From Zoogloeaceae bacterium (GTDB lineage Bacteria; Pseudomonadota; Gammaproteobacteria; Burkholderiales; Rhodocyclaceae), in assembly GCA_031290955.1 (NCBI GenBank), contig JAISLJ010000090.1, positions 1 to 21,733 on the forward strand: a DNA stretch of 21,733 bases. The letters run 5' to 3'. Shown here one piece after another: positions 1 to 6,915 of the stretch (positions within the stretch are counted from its first letter, which is position 1; each line of letters starts with the position of its first letter). The translations under genes were made by a program, and so were the position numbers. The notes under the pieces were generated by a model. It saw only the letters and a list, made by a program, of their open reading frames with translations, was not told the DNA's origin and did not search any database.

Positions 1-16
1 TCGCGTGAGCGCCAGG

Positions 17-134
17 CGTCCGCCGCCGTATGCCAATTGCCTACGGGCTACGCCCTCCGGCAATTGGCATACGGCACAAAAAAGCGGACAATTTGAAAAT
101 CATGAAAGCGGACAGATTCTAAAGCTCGTAACAG
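17..134 (+). repeat. Left copy of a 118-bp inverted repeat with an internal hairpin
   Basis: This 118-bp segment recurs in reverse complement at 21616-21733, with mismatches only at positions 29 and 120. Its outer half folds into a hairpin: perfect 17-bp arms at 25-41 and 59-75, and an inner stem (GGGC 45-48, GCCC 52-55) in the loop. Its inner half holds two direct copies of AAAGCGGACA (81-90 and 105-114), 24 bp apart, just over two helical turns. Repeated terminal motifs of this kind are typical of transposase-binding ends, but no transposase gene is visible. It could be a solo transposon end, a MITE-like element or a dispersed palindromic repeat. The repeat itself is certain; its nature is inferred. 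Confidence 0.9.
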
Positions 135-238
135 AGGATGAAAACCATGCGTGCGGGAGAATTGCTTCCACCGTGAGACACTGACCGGACATCACTGCCA
201 GGGATTGACAGGTGATCTCCCCGATTGGGCGAAAGGCG

Positions 239-244
239 TATAAT
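239..244 (+). promoter_or_regulatory. Candidate -10 box for rhlE
   Basis: A perfect TATAAT lies 9 bp before the rhlE ATG at 254. A TTGACA at 205-210 is 28 bp upstream, too far to be its -35 partner, and no good -35 is seen at 17 bp. If this -10 is used, transcription would start around 250-252, giving an almost leaderless message, or a short leader if translation starts at 278. Confidence 0.4.
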
Positions 245-253
245 CCACTCCCC

Positions 254-1699
254 ATGACTTCCCCTTCCCTTCCGGAGATGGATTCCGCGCCTTCCTCCTT
301 TGCTGACTTGGGGCTTGCGCCCCAGCTTCTGGAGGCGGTGGTCGAATCCGGCTACACGACGCCGACCCCGATCCAGGCCCAGGCCATTCCCCTCGTGCTG
401 GCTGGCCGAGACATCATGGGCGGGGCGCAGACAGGTACCGGCAAGACCGCCGCCTTTGCGCTTCCCATCCTGCATCGTCTTCTGCCCTTTGCCAGCGCCA
501 GCCCTTCCCCGGCGCGGCATCCGGTGCGCGCCCTGATCCTCGCGCCGACGCGCGAACTGGCCTTGCAGGTCTTCGAGGCCGTCCGCACCTACATGAAACA
601 TACGCCGCTGCGCGCCGCGTGCGCCTTCGGCGGTGTGGATATCCGGCCCCAGACGGCAGAACTCCGGCGCGGCGTGGAAATCCTGGTGGCAACGCCGGGG
701 CGGCTTCTGGACCATGTGGAGCAAAAAAGCGTGCGCCTGAACGCGGTGCAGGCGCTGGTGCTGGACGAGGCCGATCGCATGCTGGACATGGGTTTCATCC
801 CGGATATCCGGCGCATTCTCGATCTGTTGCCGAAAGCGCGGCAAAGCCTGCTCTTCTCGGCAACGTTTTCCGACGAGATCAAACGCCTGGCCGATTCCAT
901 GCTGGCTTCCCCGGTGCTGGTCGAGGTGGCCCGCCGCAACCAGATTTCCGAGACGATCACCCATCGCGTCCATCCCGTCGCCGGGGCGGAAAAACGTGCG
1001 CTCCTCATCCACCTCCTGCGCTCCGGCGAAATTGGCCAGTGCATCGTGTTTACCGGCACCCGGCAAGGTTGCTCGCGGCTGGCGCGGGAATTGCAGCGCG
1101 CCGGAATCGAGGCAGACGCCATCCACGGCGACAAAAGCCAGACAGAACGCATGAAGACGCTGGAAGCCTTCAAGGCCGGGGCCATGCGCGTGCTGGTGGC
1201 GACCGATGTGGCTGCGCGCGGGCTGGATATCGAGGAACTCCCCCATGTTATCAACTACGAATTGCCGCACACGCCTGAAGATTATGTGCATCGCATTGGC
1301 CGTACCGGGCGCGCCGGACGGCCCGGCAACGCCATTTCGCTGGTGACAGCGGATGAGATCGCCGATCTTGAGGCCATCGAAAAGCTTATCCACAAGAAGG
1401 TTGAGCAAGTGGTCATTCCGGGCTTTGCGCCGGATGCCGCCAATGCGTCGTCCGGCGAGAGCGGCAGGCGCGGCACGGCGCGACCGCCCGCCCGGGAACA
1501 GTCCGGACCGCGCGCGCGCAGCGAGACGCGCGCTCGGCGCGACAGCACGATCGCTCCGGATGGTTTTGATTTTTCCAAACCCTACGAACCGCGCGCCCCC
1601 ATTCCTCCCCCTCCTGGTACTAGTGAAACCCCAACGAAAAAAACAGACAAGGTGGCGGCAGTGCTTCTGGGCGGCGCAGGAAGGAAGGAAAAACCGTAG
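254..1699 (+). CDS. rhlE: DEAD-box ATP-dependent RNA helicase, RhlE type
   Basis: This 481-residue protein carries every DEAD-box helicase motif in order: Q motif (PTPIQ, about 37-41), motif I AQTGTGKT (58-65), PTREL (98-102), TPGR (147-150), DEAD (171-174), SAT (202-204), VLVATDVAARGLD (about 313-325) and HRIGRTGRAG (346-355). RhlE-type helicases are cytoplasmic and unwind short RNA duplexes in ribosome assembly and RNA decay. After about residue 400 the chain becomes an Arg/Pro/Ser-rich, poorly ordered tail, as is usual for RhlE and presumably RNA-binding. Starts upstream (GTG 212) or downstream (ATG 278) are possible. I chose ATG 254 because it precedes the conserved region by about 15 residues; no start has a good ribosome-binding site. 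The assignment to RhlE rather than another DEAD-box subfamily rests on overall pattern. Confidence 0.93.
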   Translation: MTSPSLPEMDSAPSSFADLGLAPQLLEAVVESGYTTPTPIQAQAIPLVLAGRDIMGGAQTGTGKTAAFALPILHRLLPFASASPSPARHPVRALILAPTRELALQVFEAVRTYMKHTPLRAACAFGGVDIRPQTAELRRGVEILVATPGRLLDHVEQKSVRLNAVQALVLDEADRMLDMGFIPDIRRILDLLPKARQSLLFSATFSDEIKRLADSMLASPVLVEVARRNQISETITHRVHPVAGAEKRALLIHLLRSGEIGQCIVFTGTRQGCSRLARELQRAGIEADAIHGDKSQTERMKTLEAFKAGAMRVLVATDVAARGLDIEELPHVINYELPHTPEDYVHRIGRTGRAGRPGNAISLVTADEIADLEAIEKLIHKKVEQVVIPGFAPDAANASSGESGRRGTARPPAREQSGPRARSETRARRDSTIAPDGFDFSKPYEPRAPIPPPPGTSETPTKKTDKVAAVLLGGAGRKEKP

Positions 1700-1778
1700 C
1701 CGCAAACAGGATGCGCGCCATTGTCCTGTGTCCTGCGTAAACCCTGCCCGAGCGCCGGAGATGCCTGCCGCTGTCTGC

Positions 1779-1784
1779 TATACT
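1779..1784 (+). promoter_or_regulatory. Candidate -10 box for the small lipoprotein gene
   Basis: TATACT sits 35 bp before the lipoprotein start, in the gap after rhlE. No convincing -35 is visible at the normal spacing. It implies a short leader carrying the ribosome-binding site at 1805-1810. Confidence 0.35.
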
Positions 1785-1818
1785 CAAAGCGTCATTTTTT
1801 CATCTGGAGGCAAGGATC

Positions 1819-2049
1819 ATGAAACGGGGATTCATCATCGCGCTTTGTGCGCTGGGGCTTGCGGCCTGTGGCGTCGATACCATGGTGACGACGGCGACCG
1901 TCTCCACCATGAAGGCGGAGGAAGGCAAGCAGGCGCAAAAGCACAAGCAGGAAATGGAAAAGCGCATCAACGCTGCCGACGCGCAACTGCAAAAGCAGCG
2001 CCAGGAGATGCGCGAGCAGGCAGGCGAGGAAGCGGCAGAAACGCCCTGA
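1819..2049 (+). CDS. Small putative lipoprotein with a charged coiled-coil tail
   Basis: This is a 76-residue protein. It has a basic N-terminus (MKRG), a hydrophobic stretch and a lipobox LAAC at residues 14-17, so C17 should be lipidated after signal peptidase II cleavage. The rest, from about residue 33, is Lys/Glu/Gln-rich with heptad character and is probably a helical coiled coil. The start is well supported by TGGAGG at 1805-1810, 8 bp before the ATG. The gene lies between rhlE and trmL with its own candidate promoter and ends 12 bp before trmL. I do not recognise a family. It would be a small periplasm-facing membrane-anchored protein of unknown role. Confidence 0.75.
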   Translation: MKRGFIIALCALGLAACGVDTMVTTATVSTMKAEEGKQAQKHKQEMEKRINAADAQLQKQRQEMREQAGEEAAETP

Positions 2050-2061
2050 CCCAAAGTCGGC

Positions 2062-2529
2062 ATGTTTGCCATTGTCCTTTTCGAGCCGCAAATCCCGCCC
2101 AATACCGGCAACATCATCCGCCTGTGCGCCAATACCGGCGCGCAATTGCACTTGGTGGAGCCGCTGGGTTTTCGTTTTGAGGATAGGGCCTTGCGGCGGG
2201 CCGGGCTGGATTACCACGAATTTGCCACGGTGCGTTGCCACGCCAATTGGAATGCCTGCCAGGAAGCGCTCGCCACGCCGCCCGGTCGCAGCTTCTTCGC
2301 CCTGACGACAAAGGGAACACGTTGCTACGCCGATGTTCGCTACGCGCCGGGCGATGTGTTCGTCTTCGGCCCGGAAACACGGGGCCTGCCCGCGCCTCTC
2401 CTGGAAGCCTTCCCCGCCCCCCATCGCTTGCGCCTGCCCATGTTGCCGCACAACCGAAGCCTCAATCTCTCCAATGCGGTGGCGGTCACGCTGTTCGAGG
2501 CATGGCGGCAGCAGGGATTCCAGGTATAG
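2062..2529 (+). CDS. trmL: tRNA (cytidine/uridine-34-2'-O)-methyltransferase TrmL
   Basis: This 155-residue SPOUT-class methyltransferase is the normal TrmL/YibK length. Family motifs are clear: NTGNIIRLCANTG near the N-terminus (about 14-26), FGPETRGLP (about 107-115, the SAM-binding trefoil-knot loop) and RSLNLSNAVAV (about 131-141). TrmL methylates the ribose of wobble nucleotide 34 in leucine tRNAs with SAM. The start is fixed by the conserved N-terminus (MFAIVLFEPQIPPNTGN), although the upstream sequence has no good ribosome-binding site. It begins 12 bp after the lipoprotein gene, so the two may be cotranscribed. Confidence 0.93.
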   Translation: MFAIVLFEPQIPPNTGNIIRLCANTGAQLHLVEPLGFRFEDRALRRAGLDYHEFATVRCHANWNACQEALATPPGRSFFALTTKGTRCYADVRYAPGDVFVFGPETRGLPAPLLEAFPAPHRLRLPMLPHNRSLNLSNAVAVTLFEAWRQQGFQV

Positions 2530-2570
2530 GCATCTACACGGCAGATATTCTGGGTGCGCGGACATCCTGC

Positions 2571-2595
2571 GTGCTGGTTTCAAACCCGCTCCTAC
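2571..2595. repeat. Possible dispersed short repeat unit
   Basis: This AT-balanced block in the trmL-nth spacer contains GGTTTCAAACC, a near-palindrome, followed by CGCTCCTAC. On the reverse strand it reads as GTAGGAGCGGGTTTGAAACC-like sequence, a type seen repeatedly in intergenic regions of some proteobacteria. There is only one copy in this window, so the repeat status rests on recollection alone. Confidence 0.3.
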
Positions 2596-2690
2596 AGAAG
2601 ATGGCGGTTCTGCGTAAGGCAACTGCGGGCCGGTAGACCACGCCACGACGAAACGCCTGCCCGCAACAACACGCCCAAGCCCAAAAGCTT

Positions 2691-2797
2691 CGTCATTGCG
2701 AGGAGCGTAGCGACGCGGCAATCCACACCCCTTTTCCTTCGATGAAACGCCTCGCGCGAAGAACCGGCGTGTGGATTGCCACGGCCTGCGGCCCTCG
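2691..2797. repeat. Inverted-repeat intergenic element (CGTCATTGCGAGG type)
   Basis: In the 362-bp gap between trmL and nth, a left arm (2691-2728, starting CGTCATTGCGAGG and ending GCAATCCACAC) is answered by a right arm (2769-2797, starting GTGTGGATTGCC and ending CCTCGC) in inverted orientation. About 40 bp of unrelated sequence separates them. The outer boxes (GCGAGG/CCTCGC and GGCAATCCACAC/GTGTGGATTGCC) match exactly, while the centre of each arm differs. Elements of this form are dispersed in many bacterial genomes with no assigned function. There is no sign of a gene in this gap apart from spurious frames. Confidence 0.7.
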
Positions 2798-2846
2798 CGT
2801 GTCGGCGCGCAATCGTGCGGATGCAATCATGGGCGGGCGAACCCGG

Positions 2847-2852
2847 TACAAT
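2847..2852 (+). promoter_or_regulatory. Candidate -10 box for the nth-murB operon
   Basis: TACAAT lies about 40 bp upstream of the nth ATG, between the intergenic repeat and the gene. The -35 region is poor. It is the best candidate for transcription of the tightly packed nth, Nudix-ThiE-HD, PACE and murB genes. Confidence 0.3.
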
Positions 2853-2891
2853 GAACGAATTTTCCACCTTTCTCCTTGCTGACCGATTCCC

Positions 2892-3533
2892 ATGAACCTG
2901 GAAAAACGCCGCCGGATCTTTGCGCGCTTGCGCGCCGCCAACCCGCATCCGACGACGGAACTGGAATATCGCACGCCTTTCCAGCTTCTCATCGCCGTCC
3001 TGCTTTCCGCGCAGGCAACGGACGTGAGCGTAAACAAGGCCACCCGGACGCTCTTTGCCGTCGCGCCCACGCCGGAGGCCATGCTGGCTCTCGGCGAGGC
3101 GGCGCTGGCCGAGCACATCCGCACCATCGGCCTTTACCGAACCAAGGCCAAGAACGCGCTCGCCACCGCCCGCCTCCTCATCGAGCGGCACGGCGGCGCG
3201 GTGCCTGAGGATCGCGCCGCCCTGGAAGCCTTGCCCGGCGTGGGCCGCAAGACCGCGAACGTCGTCCTCAACACGGCCTTCGGCCATCCGACCATTGCCG
3301 TGGATACCCACATCTTCCGCGTTGCCAACCGCACCGGCCTTGCGCCCGGCGCGAACGTGCGCGCCGTGGAGGATGCGCTTGCCCGATGCGTGCCGCCCGA
3401 ATTCCGCCAGGACGCGCACCACTGGCTGATCCTGCATGGCCGCTACACCTGCAAGGCGCGCAAGCCGCTTTGTGATCGCTGCGACCTCTTCGACCTGTGC
3501 GAGTGGCCCGCCCGGGCGGCTCCGGGGAATTGA
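2892..3533 (+). CDS. nth: Endonuclease III (DNA glycosylase/AP lyase)
   Basis: This 213-residue protein aligns almost residue for residue with E. coli Nth (211 aa). The helix-hairpin-helix LPGVGRKTANVV (114-125) contains the catalytic Lys120, and VDTH contains the catalytic Asp138, both at the E. coli numbering. The C-terminal iron-sulfur loop has the C-x6-C-x2-C-x5-C pattern (about 187-203). The enzyme removes oxidised pyrimidines and nicks abasic sites in base-excision repair. It is followed after one base by the Nudix-ThiE-HD gene, which links it in an operon with a nucleotide-pool-sanitising domain. Confidence 0.97.
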   Translation: MNLEKRRRIFARLRAANPHPTTELEYRTPFQLLIAVLLSAQATDVSVNKATRTLFAVAPTPEAMLALGEAALAEHIRTIGLYRTKAKNALATARLLIERHGGAVPEDRAALEALPGVGRKTANVVLNTAFGHPTIAVDTHIFRVANRTGLAPGANVRAVEDALARCVPPEFRQDAHHWLILHGRYTCKARKPLCDRCDLFDLCEWPARAAPGN

Positions 3534-3534
3534 T

Positions 3535-5205
3535 ATGCGGAGCGCCCCCATCACCGAAGTCGTTGCCGCCGTCCTCTTGCGCGGACGCGAATTCCTGCTC
3601 GCCTGCCGTCCGCAGGGCAAGGTCTGCGCCGGATACTGGGAATTCCCCGGCGGCAAGGTGGAAGCCGACGAGAGCGCCCATGCGGCGCTGGTGCGCGAAT
3701 TGTGGGAGGAACTGGGCATCGCCGTGACCCATGCTTCACCCTGGCTCACCCGGCAGTTCGTGTATCCGCATGCGCATGTCCGCATCCAGTTCTGGCGCGT
3801 GACCCAGTGGCGCGGCATCATCGGCGAGACCGGGCCGCTGGAGCCAGCGGCGGTATGCTGGCAGCCGCTCGCCGGGCCGGTGACGGTCGCGCCCGTGCTG
3901 CCCGCCAATGTGCCCATCCTGAAAGCGCTGACGCTGCCCGTCGTGATGGCGATCACCCATGCCGAAGCCATCGGCCCGGCAGCGGAGCGCGCCCGACTCC
4001 TGCGCGCCCTGGAATACAACGCGAACGGAATCATCCTCCAGTTGCGCGACCGTGGCCTGCCGAGCGCCGGGCGCCGCGCCTGGGCCGAGACCGCGCAGGC
4101 ATTGTCGGCGCGGCATCACAGCCTTTTTCTCATCAGCGAGGATGGCAACGGCGAAGGCGAAACCCTGGCCCGACAACTGGGCGCATCCGGCGTGCATCTC
4201 ACCGCCGCCGCGCTTGCCCGATGCGGGGCGCGGCCGGATTTCCCCTGGGCGGGCGCTTCCTGCCACACGCGGGAAGAACTGGAACACGCGGCAAGGCTGG
4301 CACTGGATTACGCGCTTCTGGGGCCGATGCTGCCCACGCCGAGCCATCCGGAGCAAGCGGGACTAGGTTGGACGATGTTCGCGCATCTGGTGGAAAACCT
4401 GGGGCTGCCGGTCTTCGCCTTGGGCGGACAATCCATCGCCACACTGGAAAAAGCACAAGAGCACGGCGCGCACGGCATCGCCAGCCTGCGCGACCCGCTG
4501 TGCCCGCCCGCAACCGATAACCACCACCCGCACGCCCCGGTTTTAAATTGCCGTCTGCAAGACCGTTTTGCGGCGCTGCTTCGGGCGTGTTGCGCGGACG
4601 CCCTCCTGTGCGAGCGGCTCGTGGCGGAATTGCTTGCTGCCTATAGCGAAGAAGGGCGTCACTACCATACTCTTGCGCATCTCGATTTCATGCTTGCAGA
4701 ATTCGACGCGATCCGTGCCGACATCCGTGACCCGGATGCCATGCTCTTCGCGCTCTTCTACCATGACGTGGTGTACATTCCCGGCCGGACGGACAACGAG
4801 GCCCAAAGCGCCGAATTCGCCGCCGTCCGCCTGGAACGCCTTGGCCTTTCCCCGCCGGAGATCGGGAAGGTGCGCGACCTGATCCTCGCCACGGCAGGAC
4901 ACATGGGCAGCGACGATCCCGACACGAACCTCTTCCTTGACCTCGATCTCGCTGCCCTGGGCGTCCCGCGCCCGCGTTACCTGGAAATGGCCACGCTGGT
5001 GCGCATGGAATACCCTGCCTATGACGAAGCGCACTACACGGCAGGCCGCCTGCATTTTCTCGACGGATTCCTCAGCCGTTCCCGCATCTTCCAGACGCCC
5101 CGCTTCCACAGCCGCTACGAAGCCTTGGCCCGCGCCAACCTCGCCTACGAGCGCGACGTGCTGCGGGCGGCAAATCCTGCAAACGGCTTCTGGACAGACG
5201 GATGA
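3535..5205 (+). CDS. Three-domain fusion: Nudix hydrolase (MutT-like), ThiE-like and HD phosphohydrolase
   Basis: This 556-residue protein has three domains in one open frame. Residues 1-130 are a Nudix domain with a perfect Nudix box (G40, E46, R54-E55, E58-E59, G61), MutT-like and probably hydrolysing oxidised dNTPs. Residues about 135-320 are a thiamine-phosphate-synthase-like barrel (ILQLRDR 167-173, GVHL 219-222, LLGPMLPTPSHP 261-272, ALGG 295-298). Residues about 335-550 resemble the predicted metal-dependent HD phosphohydrolase group (HYHTLAH 376-382, HD 410-411, DNE 420-422, H456, LDLDLA 468-473). A His/Pro-rich linker (about 323-336) precedes the HD part. MutT-ThiE fusions are well known in proteobacteria; the added HD domain is unusual to me. 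GGGGAA at 3523-3528 supports the start, which is 1 bp after nth. Whether the ThiE part is active in thiamine synthesis is uncertain, because its usual pyrophosphate-binding loop looks divergent. Confidence 0.92.
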   Translation: MRSAPITEVVAAVLLRGREFLLACRPQGKVCAGYWEFPGGKVEADESAHAALVRELWEELGIAVTHASPWLTRQFVYPHAHVRIQFWRVTQWRGIIGETGPLEPAAVCWQPLAGPVTVAPVLPANVPILKALTLPVVMAITHAEAIGPAAERARLLRALEYNANGIILQLRDRGLPSAGRRAWAETAQALSARHHSLFLISEDGNGEGETLARQLGASGVHLTAAALARCGARPDFPWAGASCHTREELEHAARLALDYALLGPMLPTPSHPEQAGLGWTMFAHLVENLGLPVFALGGQSIATLEKAQEHGAHGIASLRDPLCPPATDNHHPHAPVLNCRLQDRFAALLRACCADALLCERLVAELLAAYSEEGRHYHTLAHLDFMLAEFDAIRADIRDPDAMLFALFYHDVVYIPGRTDNEAQSAEFAAVRLERLGLSPPEIGKVRDLILATAGHMGSDDPDTNLFLDLDLAALGVPRPRYLEMATLVRMEYPAYDEAHYTAGRLHFLDGFLSRSRIFQTPRFHSRYEALARANLAYERDVLRAANPANGFWTDG

Positions 5206-5690
5206 AATTCCGCCGCACCAACGGCAACAATACCCAACGCACGATCATGACCCCGCCCCGCTCCCGCGCCTTTCCCGAGCGCTTGCATCAGGCATTCCTG
5301 TTCGAAGGGATCGGGCTTGTCGTCGTCACGCCCCTTTTCGCCCTGGCAAGCGGACGGCCCGTGTTTTCCTCCGCCGTCCTCCTCCTTCTTCTCTCTGGCA
5401 TGGCCGTCGGCTGGCACCTTCTTTATTGCCTGGCCTTTGACCGGCTGGAAGGCCGTCTCGCCCACCGCGCCGCCGACCAGCGTTCCTTTCCCCTGCGCCT
5501 CCTGCACGCGCTTGGCTTTGAAGGCGGACTCATCCTGCTCACGCTGCCGGTCATCATGTTCTGGACGCAAATGTCGCTCTGGCGCGCCCTGCTGGCGGAT
5601 GTGGGGCTGGCGCTTGCCTATGCCGGGTATGCCTGCCTCTTCAATCTGGCTTATGATCGCCTCTATCCCATCCCGCAGGATTCCCGATGA
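5202..5690 (+). CDS. PACE-family (AceI-like) multidrug efflux protein
   Basis: This short inner-membrane protein has four predicted helices in two tandem bacterial transmembrane pair repeats. Each repeat opens with the family signature: RLHQAFLFEG in the first, with the glutamate that aligns with the essential Glu15 of AceI, and RLLHALGFEGGL in the second. The closing helix (FNLAYDRLYP) also fits AceI. PACE proteins export biocides such as chlorhexidine and some polyamines by proton antiport. The ATG at 5202 overlaps the previous stop (ATGA) and gives 162 aa. A second ATG at 5247 gives 147 aa, closer to AceI length, so the first 15 residues may not be translated. The stop overlaps the murB start by four bases, so the three genes are probably translationally coupled. 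Confidence 0.9.
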   Translation: MKFRRTNGNNTQRTIMTPPRSRAFPERLHQAFLFEGIGLVVVTPLFALASGRPVFSSAVLLLLLSGMAVGWHLLYCLAFDRLEGRLAHRAADQRSFPLRLLHALGFEGGLILLTLPVIMFWTQMSLWRALLADVGLALAYAGYACLFNLAYDRLYPIPQDSR

Positions 5691-6790
5691 ACACGCCCGC
5701 GACTTCCCCGTCCTTTCCCCTGATCCAGAGCGATGTCGAGCTGCAAGGGCGCAATACCTTGGCGCTTCCCTGCAAGGCGGCCTTCTTCACCGAACTCACG
5801 CATCCCGAACAATTGCCACACCTGCGAACCGCCCCGGAAATAGCCAGACGACAACGTTTCGTCCTGGGGGGCGGCTCCAACCTGGTGTTGCCACGGGAAT
5901 TCCCCGGTCTGGTGATCGCGGTGGCCCTGAAAGGACGGACGCTTGCTGGAAGCGACGACGCGGCGCATTTCGTCACCGCCGCCGCGGGCGAGAACTGGCA
6001 TGATTTCGTGTTGTGGACGCTGGAAAACGGCATGCCCGGTCTCGAAAACCTGCTTCTGATTCCGGGCAGCGTCGGCGCCGCTCCCATCCAGAACATTGGC
6101 GCCTACGGGCTGGAAGTCGGGGACATGTTCGAGGCGCTCGATGCCTACGATTTCCTTGCCGGAAAAATGCGCCGCTTCACGGCAAAGGAATGCGCCTTCG
6201 GGTATCGGGAAAGCCTTTTCAAGCGGGAAGGCTGGCATCTGGAAGGGCGCTTTCTCATCACTGCCGTGACCTTCCGTATCCCGAAAAAATGGCAGCCGCG
6301 TCCGGGTTATGGCGATCTCATGGCGGAACTCGCGCAATGCGGCATTGCCACGCCCACGCCGGAGCAGATTGCCGAAGCCGTCATGAGGCTGCGCCGCCAG
6401 AAACTCCCGGACCCGGCCCATTTGCCCAATGCCGGGAGTTTTTTCCAGAATCCCGTGGTGAGCGCCGAATTCGCGGCGGCCTTGGGAAAGGCGCATCCGG
6501 GGCTGCCGCGCTACCCGCAAGCGGATGGTCAGGTCAAGCTTGCTGCGGGCTGGCTCATCGAGCAAGCCGGTTGGAAGGGCCGCAACCTGGGGCCTGTGGG
6601 CATGTACGAGCGGCAGGCGCTGATCCTCGTCAACCGGGGCGGCGCGACCCAGGAAGAGGTGCGCGTGCTGTCCCGCGTCATCCGCGAAGCGGTGCTGGCC
6701 CGCTTTGGCATCAACCTCATCCCGGAACCCGTATTCTGTGTCCTGCGGACGGCAATTTGCCCCGATGATTCGCCCAAAAACCCTGGGTAA
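5687..6790 (+). CDS. murB: UDP-N-acetylenolpyruvoylglucosamine reductase
   Basis: This 367-residue flavoenzyme makes UDP-N-acetylmuramate in peptidoglycan synthesis. FAD-binding motifs are LGGGSNLVL (about 60-68) and IPGSVGAAPIQNIGAYG. Active-site parts are YRES (the arginine region), NAGSFFQNP (proton-donor Ser) and a late glutamate in EPVF. The insert around YRES marks it as type I MurB, like E. coli. The start overlaps the PACE stop by ATGA. The C-terminus is odd: after the normal end near EPVF there are about 18 extra residues, encoded partly by an 18-bp sequence (6740-6757) that also occurs in the nucleotidyltransferase gene at 17042-17059. Confidence 0.96.
   Translation: MNTPATSPSFPLIQSDVELQGRNTLALPCKAAFFTELTHPEQLPHLRTAPEIARRQRFVLGGGSNLVLPREFPGLVIAVALKGRTLAGSDDAAHFVTAAAGENWHDFVLWTLENGMPGLENLLLIPGSVGAAPIQNIGAYGLEVGDMFEALDAYDFLAGKMRRFTAKECAFGYRESLFKREGWHLEGRFLITAVTFRIPKKWQPRPGYGDLMAELAQCGIATPTPEQIAEAVMRLRRQKLPDPAHLPNAGSFFQNPVVSAEFAAALGKAHPGLPRYPQADGQVKLAAGWLIEQAGWKGRNLGPVGMYERQALILVNRGGATQEEVRVLSRVIREAVLARFGINLIPEPVFCVLRTAICPDDSPKNPG
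6740..6757 (+). repeat. 18-bp repeat shared with the nucleotidyltransferase gene
   Basis: GTCCTGCGGACGGCAATT in the last codons of murB is identical to 17042-17059, where a further near copy follows in tandem. It contains the small inverted unit CCTGCGGACGG. Here it adds residues beyond the expected MurB end. An 18-nt perfect match is unlikely by chance in 21.7 kb, so this is probably a dispersed short repeat. Confidence 0.6.
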
Positions 6791-6915
6791 ACGCGCTGTG
6801 CCAAAAGCACCTTTGAAAAACGGGGATTCCTGGATCGTGCACACAATAATCGACAAACATCGTTTCCTGTTTCTTGTCCTCCTGCTGGCGGCGTTGGCAA
6901 ATGTCGTCGTCCAGT
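6765..6915 (+). pseudogene. Truncated 5' end of a membrane-protein gene
   Basis: A frame beginning at ATG 6765, overlapping the end of murB, encodes a polar stretch, then DKHRFLFLVLLLAALANVVV, a typical first transmembrane helix. It runs straight into the antisense of the TPP-enzyme gene at about 6916, where membrane character is lost. This looks like the start of an inner-membrane gene whose remainder was removed when the glycan cluster was inserted. No matching remainder is seen at the other cluster boundary near 19920. The family is not identifiable. Confidence 0.4.

Noticed and set aside
205..210. TTGACA as the -35 partner of the rhlE -10 box
   Set aside because: The spacer would be 28 bp, far outside the usual 16-18 bp.
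119..1705. A 528-codon open frame antisense to rhlE
   Set aside because: It is a shadow of a GC-rich gene on the other strand; its translation is Arg/His/Gly-rich without recognisable domains, while the + strand encodes every helicase motif.
2530..2891. Small coding frames in the trmL-nth gap
   Set aside because: They follow dispersed-repeat sequence, have no ribosome-binding sites and no recognisable protein features.
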